Below the pieces are notes generated by a model. The model saw only the letters and a list, made by a program, of their open reading frames with translations. It was not told the origin of the DNA and ran no database searches. Below, one piece after another: positions 7,715 to 15,697 of a DNA stretch of 21,301 bases. Position numbers and translations under genes: made by a program. Origin of the DNA: Chrysochromulina tobinii. Lineage: Eukaryota > Haptophyta > Prymnesiales > Chrysochromulinaceae. The stretch lies in the NCBI GenBank assembly GCA_001275005.1, contig JWZX01003008.1:1-21301 (forward strand). Direction: 5' to 3'. Within the stretch, counting starts at the first letter, position 1; each line of letters opens with the position of its first letter.

Positions 7715-9127
7715 ATGGAAAGCACACCAGCGAGCAATCCAGTCGTCTACCACCACGCACCCGAGCCTCGAACATATTACCGCGGCAAAAGTCGCTCGTC
7801 GCTCGTCGAGACATCGAGACACGGGTCAGCGATTACAAAACGCGACATCGATGCCCCGGCCGAGCCGGAGAGGGTGACCACGATGGGTGCTCCACCTGAG
7901 CGCATCGCGCCAACGTCGGGCTATGTGAAGCTCTTTGGCCCGAATCACACGATGGCTCCGGTAGACCATGGCTTCGCAACGAGGAAGCAGTTTTCTCACG
8001 GTGACATTGAGGTGCGCGAAGGCAAGGACGGCATTTCCTTCCAAGAATACAAGAAGATGACGGCAGGCGACCGTTTTCTTGCGTGGGGATCAATGACCAC
8101 GAGCGCGGTTACCGTTCTCGGCTGGCGCCACCTGTGGGGAAAGATCACCCTCGTGAAGGAGGGTGAGCTTGCCCTGGTCAGGACGTGGGACGGCAGGATG
8201 CGTGTTCTCGGCCGCGGCCTGTACCTGTCGAGCACGGTCGGGCCGACGGCCGTGCGCAAGCACAACTCGAACGAGGACTATATGCAGCTTGGTATCTTCC
8301 ATGTCGTCCACGTGGTCCCTGGCAAGGTTGGCCTAGCCACGCACAACGGTAAGCCCCTCCTGCTCACCGAAGGACACCACATGATCAATGATGCCCTCTT
8401 CAAATTCGAGCGCTCTGCCGACCTCACGGATGAGTACATCCACGTGTCGACCGCGCACATCATCACCGTCCCCACGGACAAGATTGGCCTCGCCATCATC
8501 GCCGGCGAGGGACACATCCTAAGCCCAGGCAGGCATATCTTCAACGACCCGGTCTTTCAGTTCATTGGCTTTAAGGACTCGACCGAGCCTCACATCGGGC
8601 TACACTCGAAGCACCGGCTGTACGTGCCTAAGGGGCAGATCGCGCTCGTGGCCGTCGACGGGCAGCCGCACATGCTCGAGAACGGTGTCTACTGCTTCGA
8701 CGCGGCCGCCTTCGTGTACAAGCAGACAGCAGACGCAAAGACTCCGTACCTATTCATCCACACGCTCCACCGGATGTACCTGCCGGAGGGTCAGATCGCC
8801 CTGGTCATGTACGACGGGCGAGGCGAGCTGATCGAGACGCCCGGCGTGCACGTGATCGACTCGCCTACCTTCGAGCTCAAGGGGTTTGAGAAGTCGACGG
8901 TCGAGTTCATGACGGTCGGCGAGTGCTCGCGCGTGCTTGTCAAGGCGGGCCATGTGGGAAAGCTTAACATCTCTGGCTCGAACGAGCTGCTGCCGCCAGG
9001 AGTGCATGAGTATCGCGAAACGCAGAACGTCTCGTATGAGGGCTCGAGCCCGCGCACGTGCGTGTTCAGCCTGCGCAACGGCTTCCTCAACTGCCTGAAC
9101 AACGTGCACGTCTGTCTCTCGAGCTAG
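7715..9127 (+). CDS. Tandem beta-repeat protein (MVP/SPFH-like repeats)
   Basis: The product is 470 residues from the first in-frame ATG (7715); an ATG at 7883 is an alternative. After an N-terminal region without recognised domains there are five repeats of about 53 residues and a partial sixth, at about 143-188, 194-245, 249-299, 301-349, 354-402 and 407-433. Each has the form VPxGxIALVxxDGxPHxLxxGxHxIDxPxFxF, for example YVPKGQIALVAVDGQPHML and YLPEGQIALVMYDGRGELI. The pattern of short strands with central Gly and a G-x-H turn recalls the beta repeats of major vault protein and repeats that precede SPFH/band-7 domains in some protist proteins. No SPFH domain, membrane segment or signal peptide is visible. 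Proteins like this may assemble into shells or membrane-associated scaffolds, but that is inference. The last 25 residues do not fit the repeat, so a 3' intron or divergent end is possible. Confidence 0.7.
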   Translation: MESTPASNPVVYHHAPEPRTYYRGKSRSSLVETSRHGSAITKRDIDAPAEPERVTTMGAPPERIAPTSGYVKLFGPNHTMAPVDHGFATRKQFSHGDIEVREGKDGISFQEYKKMTAGDRFLAWGSMTTSAVTVLGWRHLWGKITLVKEGELALVRTWDGRMRVLGRGLYLSSTVGPTAVRKHNSNEDYMQLGIFHVVHVVPGKVGLATHNGKPLLLTEGHHMINDALFKFERSADLTDEYIHVSTAHIITVPTDKIGLAIIAGEGHILSPGRHIFNDPVFQFIGFKDSTEPHIGLHSKHRLYVPKGQIALVAVDGQPHMLENGVYCFDAAAFVYKQTADAKTPYLFIHTLHRMYLPEGQIALVMYDGRGELIETPGVHVIDSPTFELKGFEKSTVEFMTVGECSRVLVKAGHVGKLNISGSNELLPPGVHEYRETQNVSYEGSSPRTCVFSLRNGFLNCLNNVHVCLSS

Positions 9128-9759
9128 ATAGAGGCCCACGGAGAGCTGGCGAACCCACACCCTGCGGCACAACCTGCAGGGTCGTCTGGCAGCCTTCCCC
9201 AAAAGGTGGGAGCCACACCTGTAGATGATGTGAGGGGAGGACGACAGGTGGATGGTGATGGTGATGATTGAATCCGTGGATAATCTCAGAGACGGGGGGA
9301 AAGAGAATTGGCGACTATTAAGACCGGCAGGCTGTACATCTCAGATCAAAAGTGGACCTATCATTGAATATATTAGCCGCACGCTACGCATATAGTTAAA
9401 GGGGGAAGAGGAGCCCGCTCACCTGCTCTTGAGCTTTTCTCAGCCTTCCATGGCAGCCTTCACGCACGCTGCCTCTGGTGTTGTGCTGGTGCGTCACACA
9501 GGCAGCGTGTCGGAGCCCCGTGTGCGTCAGGCCTACGCGCTGCTGTGATAAAGTATAGTACCATCCGATCGATCTTCCGCTTTTCCCTAACCCTTTTCCA
9601 TCGTTCTTCCGAGTCGCGACCGAGTGTGTGCTGCTTACGTGTTGTGTGAACGTTAACACGACAGACGCGACAACCGGTGCTAATGCACTGTTACTGCGAG
9701 TTGTGTGTATTCATATGAACAGCCGCGCATTGAAAAACACCACGCGGCGTTGTGGTCCC
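9128..9759. other. Spacer with 3' hairpins and a pyrimidine-rich block
   Basis: No convincing gene is seen. A 7-bp stem (ACCCTGC/GCAGGGT, 9159-9182) lies 31 bp after the upstream stop, and a GGTGAT repeat is near 9247-9266. A perfect 10-bp inverted repeat is at 9465-9474 and 9500-9509 (CACGCTGCCT/AGGCAGCGTG). A pyrimidine-rich block at about 9571-9612 precedes the next gene. The frame of the next gene is open back to a GTG at 9628, with an earlier in-frame ATG at 9715. Confidence 0.5.
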
Positions 9760-10371
9760 ATGTCGTGGGCGTCCGAGTTCAATTGTGCAGGACCATGCGG
9801 CCGGAAACGATTGATCGCTGCAGTTTTCTCAAACAAGATGCTAGACAAGGCGCGCAAGGACGAGCATGCGCCAATACGCTGCAAGGAATGCGTGGAGGCG
9901 GCCGCTGCTGAGGAACGAGCTGTTGCTGCTGCGAAGCAGGCAGCAAAGGCTTCTGTGGCCGAGACATTGCCAGTGGCGCCCGTGCCGACCGACGGCCCGA
10001 ACGCGCTGCCGCCACCGCCTCCGCCTCCGCCAACAGAACAACACGTGTGCTCGGCGTGCGGGAAGACGCTGGCAGCAGAAGCATTCAATCGCACGCAGCT
10101 TGCCAAGGGCGTCGGGAAGCAGCGCTGTCGTGAATGCGTCGAGCAGGCTGAGAAGCAGGCAGTGGCTTCCTCAGACACACAACGAGAAGCGTCGCTCGCC
10201 GAGGCTCGGGCAGCGCTCAAGGAGGCAGAGGCCTCGGGCTCAGCCGCGCAAGTGTTGAAGGCATCCACGACGCTCGCTGCATTGGAAGCCCAGAAGGTTA
10301 CCGGTTTGAAGCCAGTGGTGCTCGGACGAGGACGCGCAGGGGGCTCTTGGCGCGGGCGCAGTGGCAGGTGA
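9760..10371 (+). CDS. Protein with two Stc1-like zinc modules
   Basis: The product is 203 residues from the ATG at 9760 (MSWASEFNCAGPCG); the ATG at 9715 would add 15 residues. Two similar Cys modules are present. The first has CAGPCGRKR, then FSNKML and RCKECVE. The second has CSACGKT, then FNRTQL and RCRECVEQ. The layout CxxCG...F...Q/M-L...RCxxCV fits the Stc1 domain, a treble-clef-like zinc module known from fission yeast Stc1, which couples RNAi to the histone H3K9 methyltransferase complex. The modules are joined by an Ala-rich helix and a run of nine prolines. A charged helix and an RGRG/RGR-rich tail, often RNA binding, follow. The family call rests on the Cys pattern alone. A role in chromatin or RNA silencing is inference; similar modules occur in proteins without known function. 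Confidence 0.65.
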   Translation: MSWASEFNCAGPCGRKRLIAAVFSNKMLDKARKDEHAPIRCKECVEAAAAEERAVAAAKQAAKASVAETLPVAPVPTDGPNALPPPPPPPPTEQHVCSACGKTLAAEAFNRTQLAKGVGKQRCRECVEQAEKQAVASSDTQREASLAEARAALKEAEASGSAAQVLKASTTLAALEAQKVTGLKPVVLGRGRAGGSWRGRSGR

Positions 10372-10870
10372 GCATGCGCGGCCACATAATCTCTTGAGGA
10401 TCTCACACTGACGACGGAACGCGAACCGGGAAGGGAACCGGCAGGGCCAGGGGGCCAGGGCGCAGTGAAAGGCAGAGGAGAGCTCAGGAGCGCTTTCAAT
10501 TCTGAGTAACTGCAGAGTGGCCATTGTGCTGTGGGATGTTAAGACGCGGAACAGAGAGAAATACCTAAAGCGAACACGCAAATGCACGGTTCCCTAGTTG
10601 TACTACCCGGGGATAAGGACCCTCCGACGCCTCGTACGAGCTCCCCACCACAATGGTTCGCGATGTTTCCGTTCGCGCCAGTACGGTTATGGCGGTGGGG
10701 AGTATCCGGGCCGGAGTGGCATCGTGCCATGCGATCTCGGAGCGCCGCCGGCAGCCGCCGCGATCACAACACCCGCCTCGCCTGCTGCGTTCGGCGGATC
10801 CTGACCGACGAGCCCCGACGATCGAAGGAGCGTCTCACATAGCTTGCCGACGAGCCCCGGAATGAGCGTC
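10372..10870. other. Convergent 3' spacer, no gene recognised
   Basis: This half-kilobase lies between the stops of two convergent genes. Short frames here (for example 10582-10842 on the plus strand) are Arg/Pro-rich and show no domain or codon pattern suggesting coding. The right end contains the first copy of a diverged tandem repeat described separately. Confidence 0.5.
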
Positions 10871-10879
10871 TTACATTGC
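10807..10879. repeat. 42-bp diverged tandem duplication at a gene end
   Basis: GACGAGCCCCG (10807-10817) is followed by GAGCGTCTCACAT (10828-10840). The pair recurs 36 to 42 bp on as GACGAGCCCCG (10849-10859) and GAGCGTCTTACAT (10864-10876). The second copy contains the TAA stop of the small minus-strand gene. In minus orientation each copy carries a donor-like GTAAGA or GTGAGA. Confidence 0.7.
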
Positions 10880-11432
10880 TACTCGTTTCCCCTTCTGCAC
10901 CTCCGCCAGCATCGCCTCGACCTCCATCCGCTTCCTGAGGGTGAACGCAAGCAAGGCACCAAGACATCTGTGAGTGTGAATATCGGCGCCATCGATCACA
11001 CAGGCCAGTCGCGGCGCCGTAGCTCGCAGGGCAGGAGATGCGGTGCGGCGCAGAAGGCGCGCGATGTGTAGCGCTGCCGGGACGCACTTTGTCTCCTCTT
11101 CTAGCTTCTTTTGCAGCTCATCAATCTGCGTCGGAAGGGCAAACCGCGGTTGCTCAGCGGCGTGTGGAGCAAAGGGGAGCATCCTGGACCGCCATCCGGG
11201 CGCGCGCGGACGGGGAGCCGGCACTTGCCTTATTCCGCGTCGCTGTGCTTGCCACGCTGATGCGCGACGTTGTGACCGAACCCCGGCTCTTGTAAGACGC
11301 CTCCGACACAAGGTCGTCCGGGTACTCCTCATCGCCGAACATGTATGGCGCGTTGTGCATCGTCTCCTTGCCGATCCGCTGCTTCCAGAACTCAGAAAGC
11401 TGCACATTGTACATGTTGTACTGGCGCGACAT
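10871..11432 (-). CDS. Small three-exon coiled-coil gene, 101 residues
   Basis: The gene is visible only after splicing. Exon 1 is 11432-11229 (68 codons, MSRQYNMYNVQLSEFWKQR..., then GKETMHNAPYMFGDEEYP). Exon 2 is 11125-11088 (IDELQKKLEEETK) and exon 3 is 10934-10871 (KRMEVEAMLAEVQKGKRVAM, then TAA). The three exons total 306 bases and join in frame. The two short exons in different frames fuse into one continuous amphipathic helix, IDELQKKLEEETKKRMEVEA, which is strong internal support. An in-frame stop 33 bases upstream of the ATG sets the start. The N-terminal half is Tyr/Met-rich and probably non-helical; the middle is Ser/Thr-rich. I recognise no family. Small proteins with such an N-terminus and a short coil occur among flagellar components, but that is a guess. 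A fourth exon past the GTAAGA at the stop codon cannot be excluded. Confidence 0.65.
10935..11087 (-). other. Second intron of the small gene (GT-AG)
   Basis: On the minus strand the donor is ACAAA|GTGCGT and the acceptor GTTCACCCTCAG|GAAGCG. It is 153 bp and phase 2, splitting an AA|G Lys codon exactly as in the PES1 intron. The two donors share the uncommon form AA|GTGCG. Confidence 0.7.
11126..11228 (-). other. GC-AG intron of the small gene
   Basis: On the minus strand the donor is AATAAG|GCAAGT, a perfect match to the strong consensus of GC-AG introns, and the acceptor is CCTTCCGACGCAG|ATTGAT. It is 103 bp and phase 0. The nearby GT (GTGCCG) would put exon 2 out of frame. Confidence 0.65.
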
Positions 11433-11608
11433 CGTGCCCTGGTCTTTGCAACAACGACCGGCTCAGCGGCCTTGAGGAGCTCGGGCACACGCTTTACAAA
11501 CGCTGTTGCGAACGAGCGCTGTTCAATACAACGCGAAACCCAAACACGGGGGCCGCTATCGCATGGACGGAGGCCACCGTGATCGCGCGTTCCTGTACTG
11601 CGTTTTTT

Positions 11609-11615
11609 TATAAAT
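11609..11615 (+). promoter_or_regulatory. TATA box of the sulfotransferase-like gene
   Basis: TATAAAT follows a run of seven T and lies 40 bp before the ATG at 11649. A start site about 30 bp downstream of the box would leave a leader of around 10 bases. The spacer 11433-11648 between the two divergent genes shows no other element. Confidence 0.5.
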
Positions 11616-11648
11616 CTGACATTGGCAGTGGATTCACAGACTGTGACA

Positions 11649-12782
11649 ATGAAGGGCACGGCCATTTTCATTGTGGCTAAGGGCTACCATATGGGCTCGA
11701 AGTGGTTCGAGGAGACGTTCAATCGTTTGCCGGGCTGCGCCTTCATGTTCGAGTTCGAGCACTGTTTGCGCCACGCAGGTCGCCAGATGGTTCAGCAGGC
11801 TGAGAGTGGCTTTCGGGCTCCGCTTTCTGGCTCCGTTCTGGCTCCGCCCAACTACACGCTTCGATTTCTGCAGCACGGCTGCCGGTGCTCCTGGAGCTGC
11901 GCGCCGGACGAAACGTGCCAGGGCACTAATCATGGAAATCGTAGTGACAGCAGCAGCAGTGGCCAGCACGCGCACCACTCGATGTCAGAAACGGCAGTGC
12001 CACTAGCCTCAACGCACGGCTCACACTGCCGCGCGGTTGGCGTCTCCTTTGGCGCGCTCGGTCCAACGTACATATCACATTTGCAGGCGCTCATCCGGCT
12101 CGAGCCGCGCGTTGCGGTCGTGGTGCACGTGCGCTCAAATCACATCAAGCACGGGCTCTCCTTCTTGCGAACCTCTTGCCAGGGTGAGAAGAATCACGTG
12201 GTGGGTGCGCCGTCGGCGCCTCTCGCGAAGCACACGGCGCGCATGTACGTGCCGGCGCCCTTGCTCGTGCTGCGCGCCCTCCTCGCGGCGCGTGCGCAGG
12301 ACAAGGTGCTCCGTGACGCAAACGAGATCCGTGGCGAGCGCAAGCTCGCTTACGTTGTCCGGTACGAGGCCATGCAACGCGACATTGGCGCCGAGATGGG
12401 CGCGCTGCTGCGTGCACTCGGAGCGCCCGCCTCGCATGCCAACCCACCGCAGTCGGCGGTGGCGCTCGTCAAGGCCGGCTCCGACTTCGCGGGCGACATG
12501 CTCACCAACATGGCGCAGCTCGAAGCGCAGCTGCTGAGCCTGCCGTGCTTACTCTCAATGCTCGTCGCGCGCGGGCCCGTGGCCTTTGAGTTACGCGCGT
12601 GTGAACGGGAGCTCGCTCAGTTGCCGGCGGGATTGAAGGCCGCCATGAACGCAGAGAGGTCCAATCGGACCACGATCAAGGTGGCGCTCTTCCCACGCGA
12701 GTGCGAGGGGCAGTCGCACATCGCCATCAGCGACTCTCTCTCTGGCAGAGAATCGCGTTCAAACTCGGAGCTTACAACTTAA
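11649..12782 (+). CDS. Sulfotransferase-like protein (PAPS P-loop fold)
   Basis: The product is 377 residues from the ATG at 11649. The open frame extends to 11622 only through a TTG. The start IFIVAKGYHMGSKWFEETF (residues 6-24) has the beta-strand/loop/helix layout of the 5'-phosphosulfate-binding loop, with GSKW for the usual GSTW. VVVHVRSNHIKHGLS (157-171) fits the 3'-phosphate-binding motif, with Arg162, Asn164 and Ser171. YVVRYEAMQRD resembles the later YVVRYEDL strand of carbohydrate sulfotransferases. These enzymes move sulfate from PAPS to sugars, lipids or proteins; the acceptor cannot be told here. There is no N-terminal signal anchor, unlike Golgi members, so a soluble enzyme or a missed 5' exon is possible. 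A Ser/His-rich insert occupies about 95-125, and the last 60 residues are outside the fold. Confidence 0.7.
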   Translation: MKGTAIFIVAKGYHMGSKWFEETFNRLPGCAFMFEFEHCLRHAGRQMVQQAESGFRAPLSGSVLAPPNYTLRFLQHGCRCSWSCAPDETCQGTNHGNRSDSSSSGQHAHHSMSETAVPLASTHGSHCRAVGVSFGALGPTYISHLQALIRLEPRVAVVVHVRSNHIKHGLSFLRTSCQGEKNHVVGAPSAPLAKHTARMYVPAPLLVLRALLAARAQDKVLRDANEIRGERKLAYVVRYEAMQRDIGAEMGALLRALGAPASHANPPQSAVALVKAGSDFAGDMLTNMAQLEAQLLSLPCLLSMLVARGPVAFELRACERELAQLPAGLKAAMNAERSNRTTIKVALFPRECEGQSHIAISDSLSGRESRSNSELTT

Positions 12783-13424
12783 ACTGAGGGGACAATGCGA
12801 TTCGCGCCAAAGGTGTTATAGTCTAGGGTAGATCAAATGCTACGGAGTACGGTCGGTCCTAGGTCGGTCTCCGCGGCCCAATGCCAATCCGCCGGACCTG
12901 CAGCCACGTGCCGCGTCCGCTCGGCTCGTGGTCGTGCGCCCGCTCGGGCTCGCGCTCCGCTCGACGGACTCGACTTTGAGATCATATGACATATCACATA
13001 TTAAGGCCATATTTAATATTAATATCACCATCACACAAGGTCAAGGACACATTTAATTCCGAATTTCCGAAATCGGCCGCACCCTCCGAGCCAGGACGGG
13101 CCCTTCGGGCGGGGGCGGGGTTGCCCAGAGACGACGGGGCGGGGGCGCCGCGCGCCACCGCCGCCGGCACCCTCGACCCGACCGCACGGGGACGGGATTC
13201 GCGCAATTGGATTCGCGCACGGATACTGTAACGCCGCATGTGCACGCGGACACGGACCCACGAGCCTAACGCGCGTCATGCGCCTGTAACGTCCCGCGCG
13301 CCGCACACGTCCCCCGCACGTCCCGCACGTCCTGATCCTCCTGAATTCAAATCACAATCATTGCGTGGCCGGTATCTTACCCCATGCCATGCGCGGCGTA
13401 GGCCGGCGCTCGTCGCCCGCCTCT
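12783..13424. other. Convergent 3' spacer with short repeats
   Basis: No gene is seen between the two convergent stops. The spacer holds a GGTCGGTC direct repeat near 12850-12870 and an AT-rich island at about 12978-13032. GC boxes (GGGCGGGGGCGGGG) lie near 13108, two GGATTCGCGCA copies near 13194-13218, and a tandem CGCACGTCC repeat around 13303-13331. The composition changes sharply at the AT-rich island. Confidence 0.5.
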
Positions 13425-14999
13425 TTAACTTGGCTGCCTTCTGTCGAGACCACCTTTCCCGCCACCAGTTTGGGCCGTCGACCGGGGGCGTGGAACTGGC
13501 CATGGAATTGGCCGGGCTGGGAAGCGACAGCCTTGTACTTTTCGGCGCCTGGCCCCCGAGCGCTCCGCTGGGGCACGGGGGGTGGTGGTGCTGCGGTTGC
13601 TTCCAGCGGAGACGCCAGAGCCACGTGGCGTCGAGCGTGGCGTCGAGCGCGGTGTGGTCTTCGCGGAGCCGCTCCGGCGCTTGACCGCTTCGGATTTCGG
13701 ACGGCGATCCTCCGCGTACGGAGTCGCTCTAGCCGCGGCAGAGGCATCGTATCCGAGGGTCTGGTTGACGTCGCCGCCGGTGTCGACGCAGGTCGTACCA
13801 TCGGCATTGTACTCGTGCGACTGGCTGCCAATCTGCGTGTTGACCTTTTTGATGGTCGAGCCGTCGGCCGAGACGCCCTGCTCCTTGCGGTAGTCGCCGT
13901 GCCCGCCGATACGCTCAAAGTCTCCCTGCTTGAGGGTGCCCAGCTGGTTGCGCCCGACCAGCTTCGACTCGTACGAGCCGTAGCGCGTGACGGCCACGGA
14001 GCGCGCGCCGGTGACGCGCTCGACGTCCTTGAGCACCCGAGTCTGCTTCTCCTCCTCGGTGTCGGTGTCGTGCGAGTAGAGCGCCTCCATCGTGCGCCGC
14101 AGAAGGCTCACATCGAATTCTCCAGACGGGTCGTCCGTGGCCGTCAGCCGCTGAGCAAGGGTCTCCTCCTGCTGTAAGTAGCCGCGGTTGTCATGTGACA
14201 GCCCCGCAGCGCGCATGATGTCTTCGGCAAAGGTTCTCCACGAGATACGGCCTTCCCCGTCGGCCATGGGCGACAAGATGAATGGAGAGTAGATCTCGAT
14301 CAGCTCATCGTGGGTCATCGCGAGAGCCGTCCATTGATCGCCGAACACGTAGCAGATCGCTCGCCGGAAGGTAGTGACGTCGATGCATGAGAAGCCACGC
14401 TGCGGCATGCGCGAGAAGGCGGAGCGTTGCAGGAAGGTGGACATGAGAGCCGGCACGTCCATGGTGCGCTGACGGATGAGCGCCGCCATTCGAAGGCGGA
14501 TGGGCAGGTGCGCCTTCTTCATGAGCAAGTCGCCTGGCATCACCGCCTCGCTTTGCTGGAAGTAGGTGAGCATCTCGCTGCTGGAGGAAGGCAGGCGTAT
14601 CGAGGCTCCAAAGGTAGGAAGCGTCTCGAAGCTTTGAAGCTTGCTGTGCAGCGTGCCACCTGAGATTATTGAGCCCGCCATCGAGTGTTGCGCTCGCATC
14701 CGGTCCATCTTTGCGCGCCCCGGGTGTAGCCCTCGCGGCGCGACGCTGTGGCGCGACACTATATCGCCGGCTTCTTTGAAGCCTGCGCCAGTAGGGGCCA
14801 CGAGCCTTCCGAACTCGTCCTTCTCGCGACATAGCCAGGGCGCCTGGGTGTTGGTCTCTGGGCTGTTGGTCGTCAGCAAATTGGACGCAAAGTCCAAGAT
14901 GGCTCGGGTAGGGGGGAACCCAGAGATGGGATCCCGATCAGGATAGCGTTTCGGCCGGTCAATGACCGGATGGCACGGCTGGGAGAAGGCGAACGGCAT
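13425..14999 (-). CDS. Unrecognised protein with degenerate EF-hand-like region
   Basis: From the ATG at 14999 the product is 524 residues (MPFAFSQPCHPVIDRPKRYP...). The frame opens 30 codons earlier at 15089, but that start would overlap the divergent neighbour. Residues about 170-262 look like paired helix-loop-helix units: RGFSCIDVTTFRRAICYVFG and MADGEGRISWRTFAEDI. The second resembles an EF-hand loop with DGEGRI at 247-252, but it lacks the first-position Asp and the final Glu, so calcium binding is unlikely. An acidic helix then leads to a Gly/Asp/Thr-rich stretch (GSYESKLVGRNQLGTLKQGD), then a basic tail with TPRSTPRSTPRGSG. The final 40 or so residues are Pro/Arg-rich and may be an artefact of a missed 3' intron. 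I recognise no family; a structural or flagellar protein is one possibility. Confidence 0.65.
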   Translation of the reverse strand: MPFAFSQPCHPVIDRPKRYPDRDPISGFPPTRAILDFASNLLTTNSPETNTQAPWLCREKDEFGRLVAPTGAGFKEAGDIVSRHSVAPRGLHPGRAKMDRMRAQHSMAGSIISGGTLHSKLQSFETLPTFGASIRLPSSSSEMLTYFQQSEAVMPGDLLMKKAHLPIRLRMAALIRQRTMDVPALMSTFLQRSAFSRMPQRGFSCIDVTTFRRAICYVFGDQWTALAMTHDELIEIYSPFILSPMADGEGRISWRTFAEDIMRAAGLSHDNRGYLQQEETLAQRLTATDDPSGEFDVSLLRRTMEALYSHDTDTEEEKQTRVLKDVERVTGARSVAVTRYGSYESKLVGRNQLGTLKQGDFERIGGHGDYRKEQGVSADGSTIKKVNTQIGSQSHEYNADGTTCVDTGGDVNQTLGYDASAAARATPYAEDRRPKSEAVKRRSGSAKTTPRSTPRSTPRGSGVSAGSNRSTTTPRAPAERSGARRRKVQGCRFPARPIPWPVPRPRSTAQTGGGKGGLDRRQPS

Positions 15000-15046
15000 C
15001 GATGGTCTGATGGCCGGATGGCCGGCCGGCGATTGGACTGCTTTAT

Positions 15047-15059
15047 CCCAAGATTTGGG
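15047..15059. promoter_or_regulatory. Palindrome in a 71-bp divergent promoter
   Basis: CCCAAGATTTGGG is a 13-bp perfect inverted repeat (5-bp arms, GAT centre). It lies between the preferred minus-strand start (14999) and the plus-strand ATG (15071). It may be a shared regulatory site. Its position supports the shorter start of the minus-strand gene. Confidence 0.35.
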
Positions 15060-15070
15060 CGCACGATTGC

Positions 15071-15697
15071 ATGCAGTTTCGTGTATCATTACATGTTCAC
15101 TGGAAGGAGTCTATGCTCATGTCTAAGGAATTCACACAACTGCCTGTGAATGCTCTTCGACGCAAAGACCGCTCGATGAACTGCTCGATGCATCCGCCGC
15201 CGCTGGGTTTCGCAACGGTCGCACTGGATGCTTACCTCCGCCACGCGGAAGCACATCTCACCCTGAGCGCCGGTTTGCCACAGCCGAGTGTAGCTGCTTA
15301 CTACCCTCCTCGTCTGCCGCCACCTGGCATACCGCTAGCAGTGCCACAGCCAAGTGCAGCAGCGCCCGCTAGGCATCTTATGCTCACTTCTCATCAGCTG
15401 CCGAATCGCAACCCAAACCAAGTTGTGCTCGATGAGAATCGCTTCGAGCACCTTCACCGGTACGAAAAGCTTCTTCAGGAGTGCGCCAAGGAGCTGACGA
15501 CGTCGCCGCATTCCGACCGCCTATTGACAGCACGGCCGTTCACGTCTTCGCCGCCAGCATCGGCGGTGGAGGCAGCATCGGAGGCGACCAAGGTGGCGGC
15601 ACCAGCCGATGACACACCTGGAGCCGCGCTCAGACGAGTGGACAACCTCGTCAACAAGCTGGCACAACAAAAAAGCAGAATGCGTAAGTCAAAATAA
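15071..15697 (+). CDS. Small Pro/Ala-rich protein of unknown function
   Basis: The product is 208 residues from the first ATG; ATGs at 15113 and 15119 (MSKEFTQLPVN) are equally plausible. The N-terminal half has a Pro-rich segment with YYPPRLPPPGIPLAVPQPS. The middle, around LDENRFEHLHRYEKLLQECAKEL, is a convincing amphipathic helix. The C-terminus (RRVDNLVNKLAQQKSRMRKSK) is another helix ending in basic residues. A linker rich in Ala, Ser and Thr joins the two. No signal peptide, membrane segment or domain is recognised. The codon pattern and helical segments suggest a real gene, but weakly. It is divergent from the EF-hand-like gene and convergent with the transporter. Confidence 0.5.
   Translation: MQFRVSLHVHWKESMLMSKEFTQLPVNALRRKDRSMNCSMHPPPLGFATVALDAYLRHAEAHLTLSAGLPQPSVAAYYPPRLPPPGIPLAVPQPSAAAPARHLMLTSHQLPNRNPNQVVLDENRFEHLHRYEKLLQECAKELTTSPHSDRLLTARPFTSSPPASAVEAASEATKVAAPADDTPGAALRRVDNLVNKLAQQKSRMRKSK

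Noticed and set aside
9396-9659. 87-codon minus-strand frame
   Set aside because: No domain and no conserved pattern; it lies in a spacer with hairpins.
10582-10842. 86-codon plus-strand frame
   Set aside because: Arg/Pro-rich without coding character; probably 3' spacer.
10871-11671. 266-codon single-exon minus-strand gene
   Set aside because: Only its two short helical pieces look coding; they are better explained as exons 2 and 3 of the spliced gene, the rest being intron or leader.
13365-14177. 270-codon plus-strand frame
   Set aside because: Antisense shadow of the EF-hand-like gene in GC-rich DNA.
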